Assembly: GCA_030691985.1 (NCBI GenBank)
Contig: JAUYDB010000278.1
Location: 1-16,884, forward strand
DNA from: Candidatus Omnitrophota bacterium
GTDB taxonomy: Bacteria > Omnitrophota > Gorgyraeia > 2-01-FULL-45-10
Reading direction: 5' to 3'
Length of the DNA: 16,884 nt
The position numbers and the translations under genes were made by a program. A model generated the notes under the pieces. The model worked only from the letters and a program-made list of their open reading frames with translations. It was not told the DNA's origin and searched no databases. Shown here one piece after another: positions 8,206-15,038 of the stretch (the first letter of the stretch is position 1; the number at the start of each line of letters is the position of its first letter).

Positions 8206-8208
8206 CTA
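8206..8208 (-). other. In-frame amber (TAG) codon inside rpoB
   Basis: Read on the minus strand the codons are GTT GCC AGC TAG AAA AAG ATA. The TAG occupies the position of E. coli beta K1057, eight codons before the K1065 equivalent. One base change from AAG would create it. TAG also ends tuf, rplJ, rplL, rpsL, rpsG and rpoB here, so it normally means stop. The following bases (AAA AAG) do not form a known readthrough signal. Confidence 0.95.
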
Positions 8209-11196
8209 GCTGGCAACATACAACTTAACTATTTTCAGCACCCCGGGAGGAAGCTCATCTCCTCTTTTTATCCTGTCTATCTCTCTTTCGAGCTCAAAGG
8301 TCAATTCCTCTATTTGTCCGTCGAGAAGACGCGAAATTCTGGCGATCTCCTGTTCCAATTCCGTCTCATTCACCTTTATATTCTCAAGGTCGCCCTTCTC
8401 CATTATCTTTTTAAGGTCTTTCACCCGGACGGTCCTGCCCTGTGACATGAGCGCCCTGCCTGACTCCAGATCCAGTATCCCGGCCGCCAGCTTCCGCCCG
8501 ACGAGCAACTTATGAAACTTTCTGAACTTCTCTTCTTTTATCTTCGATATCTGCGCCTCGAATTGTTTTTCGAGGGCCTTGATCTCTTTGGATTCCTGTG
8601 AACGCTCCTCCCTCGTCTTAGAACGCGCGTCCCTGCGCGAAAAGACCTGAACGTCCACGACAATGCCCTCAACGCCGGGAGACGCAATCAGTGAAGAATC
8701 CCTGACGTCACCGGCTTTCTCGCCGAATATGGCGCGCAAAAGCTTCTCTTCCGGAGACAGTTCCGTTTCAGACTTAGGCGTCACCTTGCCGATCAGTATA
8801 TCACCCGGCTCAACCTTGGCGCCGATCCTTATGATGCCGTTTTCATCGAGGTCCTTCAGGGCCTCTTCGCCTACGTTCGGAATATCGCGCGTGACCTCCT
8901 CATTTCCCAGCCGCGTATCTCTGGCCTCTATCTCAAACTCCTGTATGTGGACAGAGGTATACTTATCCTCCGCAACCAGCTTCTCGCTTAAAAGTATCGC
9001 GTCTTCGAAATTGTATCCGCGCCACGGCATGAATGCAACGAGCACATTTTTTCCGAGGGCAAGTTCACCGTCTCTCGTAGCTGTCCCATCAGCGATTACA
9101 TCCCCTTCTTTTATCTTATCACCCAGCTCGACTATCGGACGCTGATTTACGCATGTATTCGCGTTTGACCGTTCGAACTTCTTCAGATTATAAACCTTGC
9201 CGCTTATGATAATCTCTTTGCTGTCCACGCTTGAAACTGTTCCGGTATTTTTGCTGACAACAACCGCCCCCGAATCCTTGGCAGCCCTGCGCTCCATTCC
9301 GGTGCCGATGAGCGGTGATTCAGCGTATAACAACGGAACGGCCTGTCTCTGCATGTTTGACCCCATGAGGGCGCGGTTTGCGTCATCGTGCTCAAGAAAA
9401 GGTATGAGGCTCGCGGCAACACTTACGAGCTGCCTCGGGGAAACGTCCATATACTGCACCTCTTTCGGGCTCGTCTGCAAAAAGTTGTCTTTAAAACGGC
9501 AGAAGACCTTATTATCGACAAATTCTCCCTTGTCATTTATCTTGGAATTCGCCTGCGCGATCACGTAAAGGTCTTCGACATCCGCCGAGAGGTAATCTAT
9601 CGAATCAGTGACCTTTGCGTTTTCTACTTTCCGGTAAGGCGTTTCTATGAAACCGAACCTGTTTATTCTGGCGTAGGTGCTTAGCGATGCAATAAGGCCG
9701 ATGTTCGGGCCTTCAGGCGTTTCGATAGGACACATTCTTCCATAGTGCGAGTAGTGGACATCGCGAACTTCAAATCCTGCCCTATCCCTGTTCAATCCGC
9801 CCGGGCCGAGGGCGCTCATACGGCGCTTGTGCGTAAGTTCGGCCAGCGGATTTGTCTGGTCCAAAAATTGCGACAGCTGGCTCCTCCCGAAGAAATCCCT
9901 TATTATACCCGATATAAGTTTCGCGTTTATAAGATTATGAGGCATGACATTTGACAAATCATATAAATTCATCCTCTCCCTGCACGACCTCTCCGCTCTA
10001 GCCAATCCTATCCTTATCTGATTTAATAGAAGCTCTCCGACACACCTTACGCGCCTGTTCCCAAGGTGATCTATGTCGTCTATACCGCCCTCGCCGTTTT
10101 TAACAGCGACGAGTCTTGAAATAACCTGTATTATAGTCTTTGGAGTTATAAGCCGCTCTTCCAGCGAGCAGTTCATATTCAGCTTGCGGTTGAGCATGTA
10201 TCTGCCGACCTCGCCCAGATCATACCTCTTCCTGTCAAAGAACATCCTCTCGACAAGGTTCGCGGCGGATTCCGGTGTCGGCGGATCTCCCGGACGCATC
10301 CTCCTGTAGATATCCATCACGGCATCTTCCCTGTTCTTAGTATGATCTTTCTTCAGCGTATTTATAATTTCCGGTATGGCCTCAGTCAGAACCTCTATGC
10401 GCCTTACCGATGACTTCCAGATCCTGTCTGCGATTTCTTTTGTAATCTTTTCATGCTCTTTGGCAATAACTAAACTATTTTCATTATCAATGACATCTTT
10501 TGCCAAACCGGCCCCTATAAGCTTTTCAAGCTGCGCGGGCCTCATGAGCTCATGCGTCTCTACGCAGTTAAAGACCTTCAGTATATCGTCATTGGTTGGG
10601 TATCCAAAAACTCTTAAAAAAGTGGTCGCCAGGAACCTTCTCTTCCTGTCTATGGAAACGTAGAGGATATCATTAATATCGAATTCAAACTCAACCCATG
10701 CCCCACGATACGGGATTATACGCGCGGAATATATTTTCTTTCCTGTAAGGTGCAGATCTTCTTCAAACGATATGCCCGGAGACCGATGCAGCTGGCTCAC
10801 AACAACCCTTTCATCGCCGTTTATAATGAAGGTGCCGGTCTCAGTCATGAGAGGAATGTCACCCAGGTACACTTCCTGCTCCTTAGTCTCTTTTTTGGAT
10901 TTAAGTCTTGTCATTATGCGAAACGCTCCGGCATAGCTAACGCCGCGCGACTTACATTCAGATATGGGATATTTAGGTTTACCTATGGTGTAGCTTATAT
11001 ACTCTAACTTGTATTCGCCGTCCGTAGACTGTATCGGGAAAACCTCTCTAAACGCCGATTCCAGGCCCTGATCCCTGCGTTTAGATTTCGGGGTATTCTC
11101 TTGCAGGAATTCGGCATAGGAATCAAGCTGAATATCGAGCAAATTAGGGAGCCTGTAACACTCTTCTATCTTTGCGTAATTTTTTCGTTTTACCAT
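8206..11196 (-). CDS. rpoB: RNA polymerase beta subunit, N-terminal 996 residues, ended by an in-frame amber codon
   Basis: The core RNA polymerase beta subunit is interrupted by TAG. Residues 1-996 are collinear with beta of other bacteria. The rifampicin pocket is intact (SQLSQFLDQTNPLAEL around 439-454, THKRRMSALGPGG after it): Gln443, Asp446, His456, Arg459 and Ser461 match E. coli Q513, D516, H526, R529 and S531, predicting a sensitive-type pocket. It ends LKIVKLYVAS followed by TAG, where relatives continue with Lys/Arg-rich sequence into the active site. With the downstream part the gene is 3687 nt (7510-11196), 1228 codons plus stop, a normal size, with no frameshift. Start ATG 11196 is preceded by GCGAGTCAAAAAT, a weak ribosome-binding site. 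It lies between rplL and rpoC. Confidence 0.95.
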   Translation of the reverse strand: MVKRKNYAKIEECYRLPNLLDIQLDSYAEFLQENTPKSKRRDQGLESAFREVFPIQSTDGEYKLEYISYTIGKPKYPISECKSRGVSYAGAFRIMTRLKSKKETKEQEVYLGDIPLMTETGTFIINGDERVVVSQLHRSPGISFEEDLHLTGKKIYSARIIPYRGAWVEFEFDINDILYVSIDRKRRFLATTFLRVFGYPTNDDILKVFNCVETHELMRPAQLEKLIGAGLAKDVIDNENSLVIAKEHEKITKEIADRIWKSSVRRIEVLTEAIPEIINTLKKDHTKNREDAVMDIYRRMRPGDPPTPESAANLVERMFFDRKRYDLGEVGRYMLNRKLNMNCSLEERLITPKTIIQVISRLVAVKNGEGGIDDIDHLGNRRVRCVGELLLNQIRIGLARAERSCRERMNLYDLSNVMPHNLINAKLISGIIRDFFGRSQLSQFLDQTNPLAELTHKRRMSALGPGGLNRDRAGFEVRDVHYSHYGRMCPIETPEGPNIGLIASLSTYARINRFGFIETPYRKVENAKVTDSIDYLSADVEDLYVIAQANSKINDKGEFVDNKVFCRFKDNFLQTSPKEVQYMDVSPRQLVSVAASLIPFLEHDDANRALMGSNMQRQAVPLLYAESPLIGTGMERRAAKDSGAVVVSKNTGTVSSVDSKEIIISGKVYNLKKFERSNANTCVNQRPIVELGDKIKEGDVIADGTATRDGELALGKNVLVAFMPWRGYNFEDAILLSEKLVAEDKYTSVHIQEFEIEARDTRLGNEEVTRDIPNVGEEALKDLDENGIIRIGAKVEPGDILIGKVTPKSETELSPEEKLLRAIFGEKAGDVRDSSLIASPGVEGIVVDVQVFSRRDARSKTREERSQESKEIKALEKQFEAQISKIKEEKFRKFHKLLVGRKLAAGILDLESGRALMSQGRTVRVKDLKKIMEKGDLENIKVNETELEQEIARISRLLDGQIEELTFELEREIDRIKRGDELPPGVLKIVKLYVAS

Positions 11197-11224
11197 ATTT
11201 TTGACTCGCTATAGCCAGTCCTGT

Positions 11225-11295
11225 AGTGTATTGTAAGTCATGAGTAAGTTTGTGGGCGATACAATACACTCACAACACACAACTCATAACAAAAC
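11225..11295. repeat. Inverted heptamer-period repeat (ACNNNNN), rplL-rpoB gap
   Basis: The right array has ACAATAC, ACTCACA, ACACACA, ACTCATA, ACAAAAC (11261-11295), period seven. AGTGTATTGTA at 11225-11235 is the exact reverse complement of 11260-11270, an 11-bp stem with a 24-nt loop. ATGAGT at 11240-11245 can alternatively pair with ACTCAT at 11282-11287. The left arm is less regular than in the other gaps. Confidence 0.75.
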
Positions 11296-11309
11296 GTAAA
11301 TTTTCGACT

Positions 11310-11723
11310 CTACTTCAACTCTATCTTCGCTCCGGCCGTCTCAAGCTGTTTTTTTATCTTCTCGGCCTCTTCCTTCGTCGCGCCTTCCTTTATGGTCTTT
11401 GGCGCGCCGTCAACGAGGTCTTTGGCCTCTTTTAAACCCAGATTCGTCAGGGTCCGAAGCTCCTTGATAACCTGGATCTTGCTTGAACCGGCGCTCGTAA
11501 GAACTACGGTAAATACCGACTTCTCCTCAACCGGGGCTGCCGCTTGCGCCGAAGGCCCGGCTCCGGCTGCCGCCACGCTAAGGCCCGCGGAGGCCTGCAC
11601 GCCGAATTTATCTTCGAGGGCTTTCACAAGATCCGCCAGCTCCATTACGGTCATCTTCTCAATTGTATCCATGACGCTCTTCATCTTGTCTGTCAATTCT
11701 ATTTTTTGTTCCTTAGCTTCCAT
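11310..11723 (-). CDS. rplL: 50S ribosomal protein L7/L12
   Basis: Multicopy stalk protein that recruits the translational GTPases. It has 137 residues from ATG 11723 (MEAKEQKIELTDKMK). The N-terminal dimerisation helices are about 10-45, the Ala/Gly-rich hinge about 46-68, and the C-terminal factor-binding domain from 69 on, with LGLKEAKDLVDGAP. It is slightly longer than the usual 120-128 because of the N-terminus and hinge. An in-frame ATG five codons upstream overlaps the ribosome-binding site and is rejected. It follows rplJ by 63 nt, and more stalk copies than L10 are expected from this strong site. Stop TAG. Confidence 0.96.
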   Translation of the reverse strand: MEAKEQKIELTDKMKSVMDTIEKMTVMELADLVKALEDKFGVQASAGLSVAAAGAGPSAQAAAPVEEKSVFTVVLTSAGSSKIQVIKELRTLTNLGLKEAKDLVDGAPKTIKEGATKEEAEKIKKQLETAGAKIELK

Positions 11724-11730
11724 TGTTCTC

Positions 11731-11735
11731 CCTCC
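11731..11735 (-). promoter_or_regulatory. Ribosome-binding site deciding the rplL start
   Basis: GGAGG, within GGGAGGGAGAACA, ends seven bases before ATG 11723. It is one of the two best Shine-Dalgarno matches in the window, which fits the need for several L7/L12 copies per ribosome. It excludes the upstream in-frame ATG at 11738. Confidence 0.8.
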
Positions 11736-11786
11736 CATTTTAAAAGTTACTTAACCTTACGTAACCTTCCATAACATCGTATTGTG

Positions 11787-12362
11787 CTACGCTTTGACAT
11801 CAGCAGGCGGATTCGCCGCGGCGCTTGAGCTCTGCCTTGCCGTTTTTATCGCGGCTACTACGCAGATGAACTTCCTCAATACCCCGCTTAATGTATTAAC
11901 AAATCCTGTTATCGGCGCTTTTATTCCGCCGACCACCTGCGCCAAAAGCACCTCCTTAGGCGGCAAGCACGCCAACTCCTTAACTTTATCCGCCGACAGG
12001 CTCTTCCCGTCTATAACGGCGCCTTTTATCTTGAATTTTTCGTGTTCTTTGGCAAAAGATGCAAGCGCCTTACAAGCAGCTATTATATCTTCGCCGCCAA
12101 GCGATATCCCCATCCCGCTGTCTATTTTGGAAGTCTCGCTCGCCATCCCGAGTTTCTCAAGCACAACCTTCAGGATTGAGTTTTTTACAACAAAATAAGC
12201 CGAAGAAGATTTTTTTAAACTTCGCCTCAGATGCTCAAGATCCGATACGGTCAAACCCATGTAGCCGGTTATGAAAAAGTTTGGCCGCTCTTTGAAGCGA
12301 GCCAGTATCTCGTTTGTCATGTGTTCTTTACAGAGTTTTCCGAATCTATCCTTTTTGATCAT
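11787..12362 (-). CDS. rplJ: 50S ribosomal protein L10
   Basis: L10 anchors L7/L12 dimers to 23S rRNA at the stalk base. The product has 191 residues. The N-terminal rRNA-binding domain is recognisable (FFITGYMGLTVSDLEHLRR, then YFVVKNSILKVVLEK). KAPITGFVNTLSGVLRKFI leads into the C-terminal helix that binds L12 dimers. An Ala/Ser/Pro-rich tail makes it somewhat longer than the usual 165-175. Its ATG overlaps the rplA stop as ATGA, a standard translational-coupling arrangement. There is therefore no untranslated leader of the E. coli kind between rplA and rplJ for L10-L12 autoregulation. Stop TAG. Confidence 0.95.
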   Translation of the reverse strand: MIKKDRFGKLCKEHMTNEILARFKERPNFFITGYMGLTVSDLEHLRRSLKKSSSAYFVVKNSILKVVLEKLGMASETSKIDSGMGISLGGEDIIAACKALASFAKEHEKFKIKGAVIDGKSLSADKVKELACLPPKEVLLAQVVGGIKAPITGFVNTLSGVLRKFICVVAAIKTARQSSSAAANPPADVKA

Positions 12363-13075
12363 TGGCTCTTCAGCTCTTTCTGAACTTGCGCGAGGTCCAG
12401 CCGCAGCCCCGGGCCCATTGTGGTCGATATATATAAAGATTTCACGTGCTGCCCTTTGGCGCCGCCCTGCGTGCCGCAGCCCATTATCGCGTCGATAAGC
12501 GCGAGCGCATTTTTATAAATGGCTTCTTCCGTAAACGATATCTTTCCGAGCGGAGCGTGTATGCCCGCCTGTTTATCCATCTTAAACTCTATCTTTCCAG
12601 CTCTCACCTCTTTTATCGTCTTTGCGGTATCCATCGTGACCGTCCCTGATTTAGGGTTCGGCATAAGCCCCCGCGGGCCCAGTATCTTTCCAAGTTTTGC
12701 TATATCCTTCATCATCTCGGGCGTCGCTATAGCAACGTCGAAATCCGCCCATCCGCCCTGGATCTTTGCCATCAGCTCTTCCGCTCCTATAAAATCCGCC
12801 CCGGCATCTCTTGCCTTCTTCTCTTCTTCGCCTTTACAGAATACCACAACCCTGACAACCTTACCCGTTCCGTGCGGCAGGCTTACGGTCCCGCGAAATG
12901 ACGCGCCCAGGCTGTCTTTCGGATCTATATCAAGCTTAACCGCCACTTCGATCATCTCGTCAAATTTCAGCTTTGGCATTTTTTTCAATACAGCGACAGC
13001 CTCTTTGAGCGAATAGGCCTTTGCCTCATCGAATAGGGTTTTAAGCGTCTTTTGTCTTTTGGTGAGTTTCTTCAC
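12359..13075 (-). CDS. rplA: 50S ribosomal protein L1
   Basis: 23S rRNA-binding protein of the mobile stalk near the E site; it often represses its own operon. The product has 238 residues with the motifs FRGTVSLPHGTGK, LGPRGLMPNPKSGTVT and VRAGKIEFKMDKQAGIH. Translation starts at GTG 13075 (MKKLTKRQKTLKTLF); GGAGGAG just upstream supports it. The start lies 35 nt inside the 3' end of rplK, so the ribosome-binding site is within rplK coding sequence. It overlaps rplJ by four bases at its end. Stop TGA. Confidence 0.96.
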   Translation of the reverse strand: MKKLTKRQKTLKTLFDEAKAYSLKEAVAVLKKMPKLKFDEMIEVAVKLDIDPKDSLGASFRGTVSLPHGTGKVVRVVVFCKGEEEKKARDAGADFIGAEELMAKIQGGWADFDVAIATPEMMKDIAKLGKILGPRGLMPNPKSGTVTMDTAKTIKEVRAGKIEFKMDKQAGIHAPLGKISFTEEAIYKNALALIDAIMGCGTQGGAKGQHVKSLYISTTMGPGLRLDLAQVQKELKSQ

Positions 13076-13502
13076 CTTGCTCCTCCACGTCTATGCCCAT
13101 ACTCCGCGCCGTGCCCTTAATAAGCTTTATCGCCGAATTTATGTCGCTTGTATTAAAATCCTTGAGTTTCATATTGGCTATTTCTTTGACCTGCTCCATC
13201 GTAACCTTGCCAACCTTTTCTTTATTAGGCACGCCGCTCGCCTTCGCTATACCGCATGCCCTCTTCAAGAGAGTTGAGCATGGAGGTGTCTTTATAATAA
13301 ACGTAAACGTCCGGTCCTCATACGCTGTTATTACCACCGGCAGCGTTAATCCTTCCTGGCCCTGGGTCTTCGCGTTGAACGCCTTGCAGAATTCCATAAT
13401 ATTCAACCCATGCTGGCCGAGCGCAGGCCCAACCGGCGGCGCCGGATTCGCGCTGCCTGCAGGACAATACAGTTTTATGACTGCTTTTACTTTTTTCGCC
13501 AT
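13041..13502 (-). CDS. rplK: 50S ribosomal protein L11
   Basis: L11 binds the GTPase-associated centre of 23S rRNA and is needed for RelA activation and factor turnover. The product has 153 residues, about 12 longer than usual, because the C-terminus runs on into the rplA start region (ending HQKTKDA). Visible motifs are the proline-rich PAPPVGPALGQHGLNI near 21-36, GKVTMEQVKEIA, and KDFNTSDINSAIKLIKGTARSMGI. Start ATG 13502; a GAGG lies about 14 nt upstream, rather far. The 107-nt gap from nusG holds a heptamer hairpin, where many bacteria have the L1 target site. Confidence 0.96.
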   Translation of the reverse strand: MAKKVKAVIKLYCPAGSANPAPPVGPALGQHGLNIMEFCKAFNAKTQGQEGLTLPVVITAYEDRTFTFIIKTPPCSTLLKRACGIAKASGVPNKEKVGKVTMEQVKEIANMKLKDFNTSDINSAIKLIKGTARSMGIDVEEQGEETHQKTKDA

Positions 13503-13519
13503 ATGACTGTCTATATCCT

Positions 13520-13598
13520 CGTTTAGGTTATCGGTTATAGGAAAAATAAAGATGTATCTTAATCCGAAAACCGATAACCGAACACCGAAAACCTACTA
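13520..13598. repeat. Inverted heptamer arrays (GGTTATN / CCGANNA), nusG-rplK gap
   Basis: The right array has CCGAAAA, CCGATAA, CCGAACA, CCGAAAA, CCTACTA (13564-13598), period seven. The left array is shorter: CGTTTAG then GGTTATC, GGTTATA, GGAAAAA (13520-13546, sharing one base at the join). GGTTATCGGTT at 13526-13536 pairs perfectly with 13569-13579. It could form a hairpin in the leader of rplK. Confidence 0.85.
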
Positions 13599-13609
13599 CT
13601 TGAACTCTG

Positions 13610-14140
13610 TCACACCTTCTCCACCTGCCAGGTCTCAAGCTCCACAGCCGTTGCCCTTCCAAATATTGATATCATTACCTTAACTTTGCCCTTGGCAAGA
13701 TTCACTTCTTCTATGGTACCGTTAAAATTGATAAACGGGCCATCATTGACCCTTATGTTCTCACCTTTCTCGAAAATGACCTTAGGCGTTGGTTTCTCTT
13801 TCGCATCCTTGGCTTGTTTTAATATAGCATCGACCTCATCGTCCCTTAGAGGCAACGGCTTCGAACCGGCGCCGACGAACCCTGTCACGCCGGAGATGCT
13901 CTTTATAAGGTACCATGTCTCATCGGTAAGTTCCATTTCCGCCAGTATGTAGCCCGGGAAGAATTTCCGTTGTGAGATCCTCTTCTTTCCGCCTTTCACT
14001 TCTGAGACTTGCTCTATAGGAACGAGTATCTGCGATATGGCATCTTTTGTCAACCCAGCTTTTATCTTCCCTTCAAGAGTTGACTTCACCCTGTCTTCGT
14101 ATCCTGTCTGCGTATGAATCACGTACCAGCGTTTTGCCAT
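13610..14140 (-). CDS. nusG: Transcription elongation/antitermination factor NusG
   Basis: NusG binds the beta' clamp and couples polymerase to Rho or to the ribosome through S10. The product has 176 residues, typical length. The NGN domain covers about 4-110, with FFPGYILAEM near 60-69 and GVTGFVGAGSKPLPL near 84-98. The KOW domain follows from about 122 (FEKGENIRVNDGPF, GTIEEVN). It lies 22 nt downstream of secE and upstream of rplK, the near-universal order. The ribosome-binding site is weak (GGAAATTCGAGTAA before ATG), so coupling to secE translation is plausible. Stop TGA. Confidence 0.97.
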   Translation of the reverse strand: MAKRWYVIHTQTGYEDRVKSTLEGKIKAGLTKDAISQILVPIEQVSEVKGGKKRISQRKFFPGYILAEMELTDETWYLIKSISGVTGFVGAGSKPLPLRDDEVDAILKQAKDAKEKPTPKVIFEKGENIRVNDGPFINFNGTIEEVNLAKGKVKVMISIFGRATAVELETWQVEKV

Positions 14141-14162
14141 TTACTCGAATTTCCGCATATTA

Positions 14163-14354
14163 TTATAGCGATGCCATTATAATATTGACTATCTTCGATA
14201 AAACCAGGTCGCATACCCCTATGAATAATGATAATATCCCCAGCGATACCAGTACAACTACCGTGGAGCCTATTAATTCGTCCTTGGTGGGCCAGGACAC
14301 CTTCCCCATCTCTAATTTTATGTCCTTGAAAAACACGCCTATTTTATTCGCCAT
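14163..14354 (-). CDS. secE: Preprotein translocase subunit SecE
   Basis: Small clamp subunit of the SecYEG channel in the inner membrane. The product has 63 residues, the short single-span form found outside the enterobacteria. The N-terminal amphipathic helix carries the family signature EMGKVSWPTKDEL (about 15-27), followed by one hydrophobic segment (about 31-52) and a short tail. Start ATG 14354 gives MANKIGVFFKDIKLEMG. No good ribosome-binding site is visible; it overlaps by 16 nt a possible small upstream ORF whose translation could deliver ribosomes. It is followed by nusG after 22 nt. Stop TAA. Confidence 0.94.
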   Translation of the reverse strand: MANKIGVFFKDIKLEMGKVSWPTKDELIGSTVVVLVSLGILSLFIGVCDLVLSKIVNIIMASL

Positions 14355-14461
14355 ACACGTCCGATCACACCTTCTATTACGGCCTTTAGAGCAACAACGT
14401 CTCCCTTGCCTGAATCGTGATAAGCATCCAGGCTTATCTTACGAATTTGTTCCCGTATCAT
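14339..14461 (-). CDS. Possible 40-residue small ORF upstream of and overlapping secE
   Basis: ATG 14461 opens a 40-codon frame (begins MIREQIRKISLDAYHDSGKG, ends GVIGRVWRIK) that stops with TAG inside secE, a 16-nt overlap. The codons resemble those of neighbouring genes (ATA, AAG, GTT), the composition looks like a folded, slightly basic protein, and the overlap would supply ribosomes to the poorly primed secE start. Against it, there is no Shine-Dalgarno before the ATG and I recognise no family. It may be a true small gene, a leader peptide or chance. Confidence 0.35.
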   Translation of the reverse strand: MIREQIRKISLDAYHDSGKGDVVALKAVIEGVIGRVWRIK

Positions 14462-14476
14462 GAGTGGGATAATGCT

Positions 14477-14505
14477 CTGTAAACTGGCAGGCCAGAAGGG
14501 ACTCG
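14477..14505 (-). repeat. Duplicate of the tRNA-Trp 3' end plus eight flanking bases
   Basis: These 29 bp match 14722-14750 with one mismatch, at 14496. The repeat includes CCA, the 3' acceptor strand, part of the T arm and eight bases beyond the tRNA gene. Past it the sequence diverges, but the copy can still form a T-arm-like stem (GAAGG with CCTTC) although the bases differ. The distance between copies is 245 bp. Duplicated tRNA 3' ends usually mark integration events, so this may be an att-like scar or a decayed tRNA copy. Confidence 0.8.
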
Positions 14506-14536
14506 CCTTCCGCTTACCAGAGGTTCGCTCCAGGCG

Positions 14537-14701
14537 GCCAAATTGCTGTCGGCCAGAGGCCTTTTCTTCCTATTCGTCAGCGCAATTTGGCTTCTCCCGT
14601 AACATAGCTTCACATTAATATGCGCATTTTAGAAGGTATGTTACGGGATCCCGCCAAACACCTATTAAAATGGCGTCTCTTAAAGATACTCTTTGGCGGG
14701 A
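14537..14701. repeat. Three consecutive hairpins with perfect 10-11 bp stems
   Basis: Hairpin 1: GCCAAATTGC (14537-14546) pairs with 14582-14591. Hairpin 2: CCCGTAACATA (14596-14606) pairs with 14637-14647, with further inner pairing (CTTC/GAAG). Hairpin 3: TCCCGCCAAA (14649-14658) pairs with 14692-14701. The stems are separated by only four and one bases. None is followed by a T-tract. Their sequences are unlike the heptamer repeats elsewhere. The set lies between the two copies of the tRNA-Trp 3' end, suggesting a small structured insertion or a processed or regulatory RNA. Confidence 0.8.
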
Positions 14702-14729
14702 GAGTCCCCTCGCGATTCTACCTGTAAAC

Positions 14730-14806
14730 TGGCAGGCCAGGAGGGACTCGAACCCCCAACACGCGGTTTTGGAGACCGCTGCTCTACCAATTAGAGCTAC
14801 TGGCCT
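14730..14806 (-). tRNA. trnW: tRNA-Trp (anticodon CCA)
   Basis: The full cloverleaf is seen on the minus strand. Acceptor AGGCCAG pairs with CTGGCCT; D stem GCTC/GAGC; anticodon stem GCGGT/ACCGC around loop CTCCAAA, giving anticodon CCA; T arm GGGGG TTCGAGT CCCTC with one G-U pair. Discriminator G and an encoded 3' CCA follow. It reads UGG codons. The position between rpmG and secE is common in bacteria. Confidence 0.97.
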
Positions 14807-14882
14807 CCCTCCATTTTCCACGTCTGACACTAACCTGGGAGGACAAGGAAGACTGCTGGTGTACCACCCAAACCTACGCTTC

Positions 14883-15035
14883 TTACTTGATCTCCTTATG
14901 CAACGTATGCTTCCTGCAAACGTGACAGAATTTCTTTAATTCCAATTTATCAGGATTCTTCTTCTTGTTTTTAGTTGAAGAATGGTTTCTGTTCTTACAC
15001 TGCGTACATTCAAATATGATATGCTCCTGCGCCAT
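14883..15035 (-). CDS. rpmG: 50S ribosomal protein L33
   Basis: Small zinc-ribbon protein of the large subunit near the E site. It has 50 residues, starting MAQEHIIFECTQCKNRNHSS and ending RKHTLHKEIK. Four cysteines form two pairs (Cys10-x2-Cys13 and Cys36-x2-Cys39), so this is the zinc-binding (C+) form. ATG 15035 lies three bases after the tuf stop, with no strong ribosome-binding site of its own, so it is probably translated by coupling to tuf. tRNA-Trp follows after 76 bp in which I see no feature. Stop TAA. Confidence 0.95.
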   Translation of the reverse strand: MAQEHIIFECTQCKNRNHSSTKNKKKNPDKLELKKFCHVCRKHTLHKEIK

Positions 15036-15038
15036 ATT

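Larger units (their letters stand above)
14355..14729. other. 375-bp interval between tRNA-Trp and secE
   Basis: Apart from the possible small ORF at its left end, this interval holds no recognisable gene. It contains a copy of the tRNA-Trp 3' end (14477-14505) and three consecutive hairpins (14537-14701). No convincing promoter for secE is visible, so secE and the genes after it probably rely on transcription through this interval. Confidence 0.7.

Noticed and set aside
8206..8208. Reassignment of TAG to an amino acid in this genome
   Set aside because: TAG is the terminal codon of tuf, rplJ, rplL, rpsL, rpsG and rpoB, each at the expected protein end.
8206..8208. Pyrrolysine at the rpoB amber
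   Set aside because: Known pyrrolysine sites are mainly in methylamine methyltransferases; nothing in this window (no pyl genes, no suitable context) supports it.
11739..11786. Heptamer array in the rplJ-rplL gap
   Set aside because: There is a small palindrome (TTACGTAA) and a GTTAC/GTAAC pair, but no seven-base period.
14433..14482. Promoter for secE near the copied tRNA end
   Set aside because: TTTACA is followed at 17 bp by a sequence matching TATAAT at only two positions.
14615..14830. 71-codon minus-strand frame across tRNA-Trp
   Set aside because: It is a translation of the tRNA gene and its flanks and has no ribosome-binding site.
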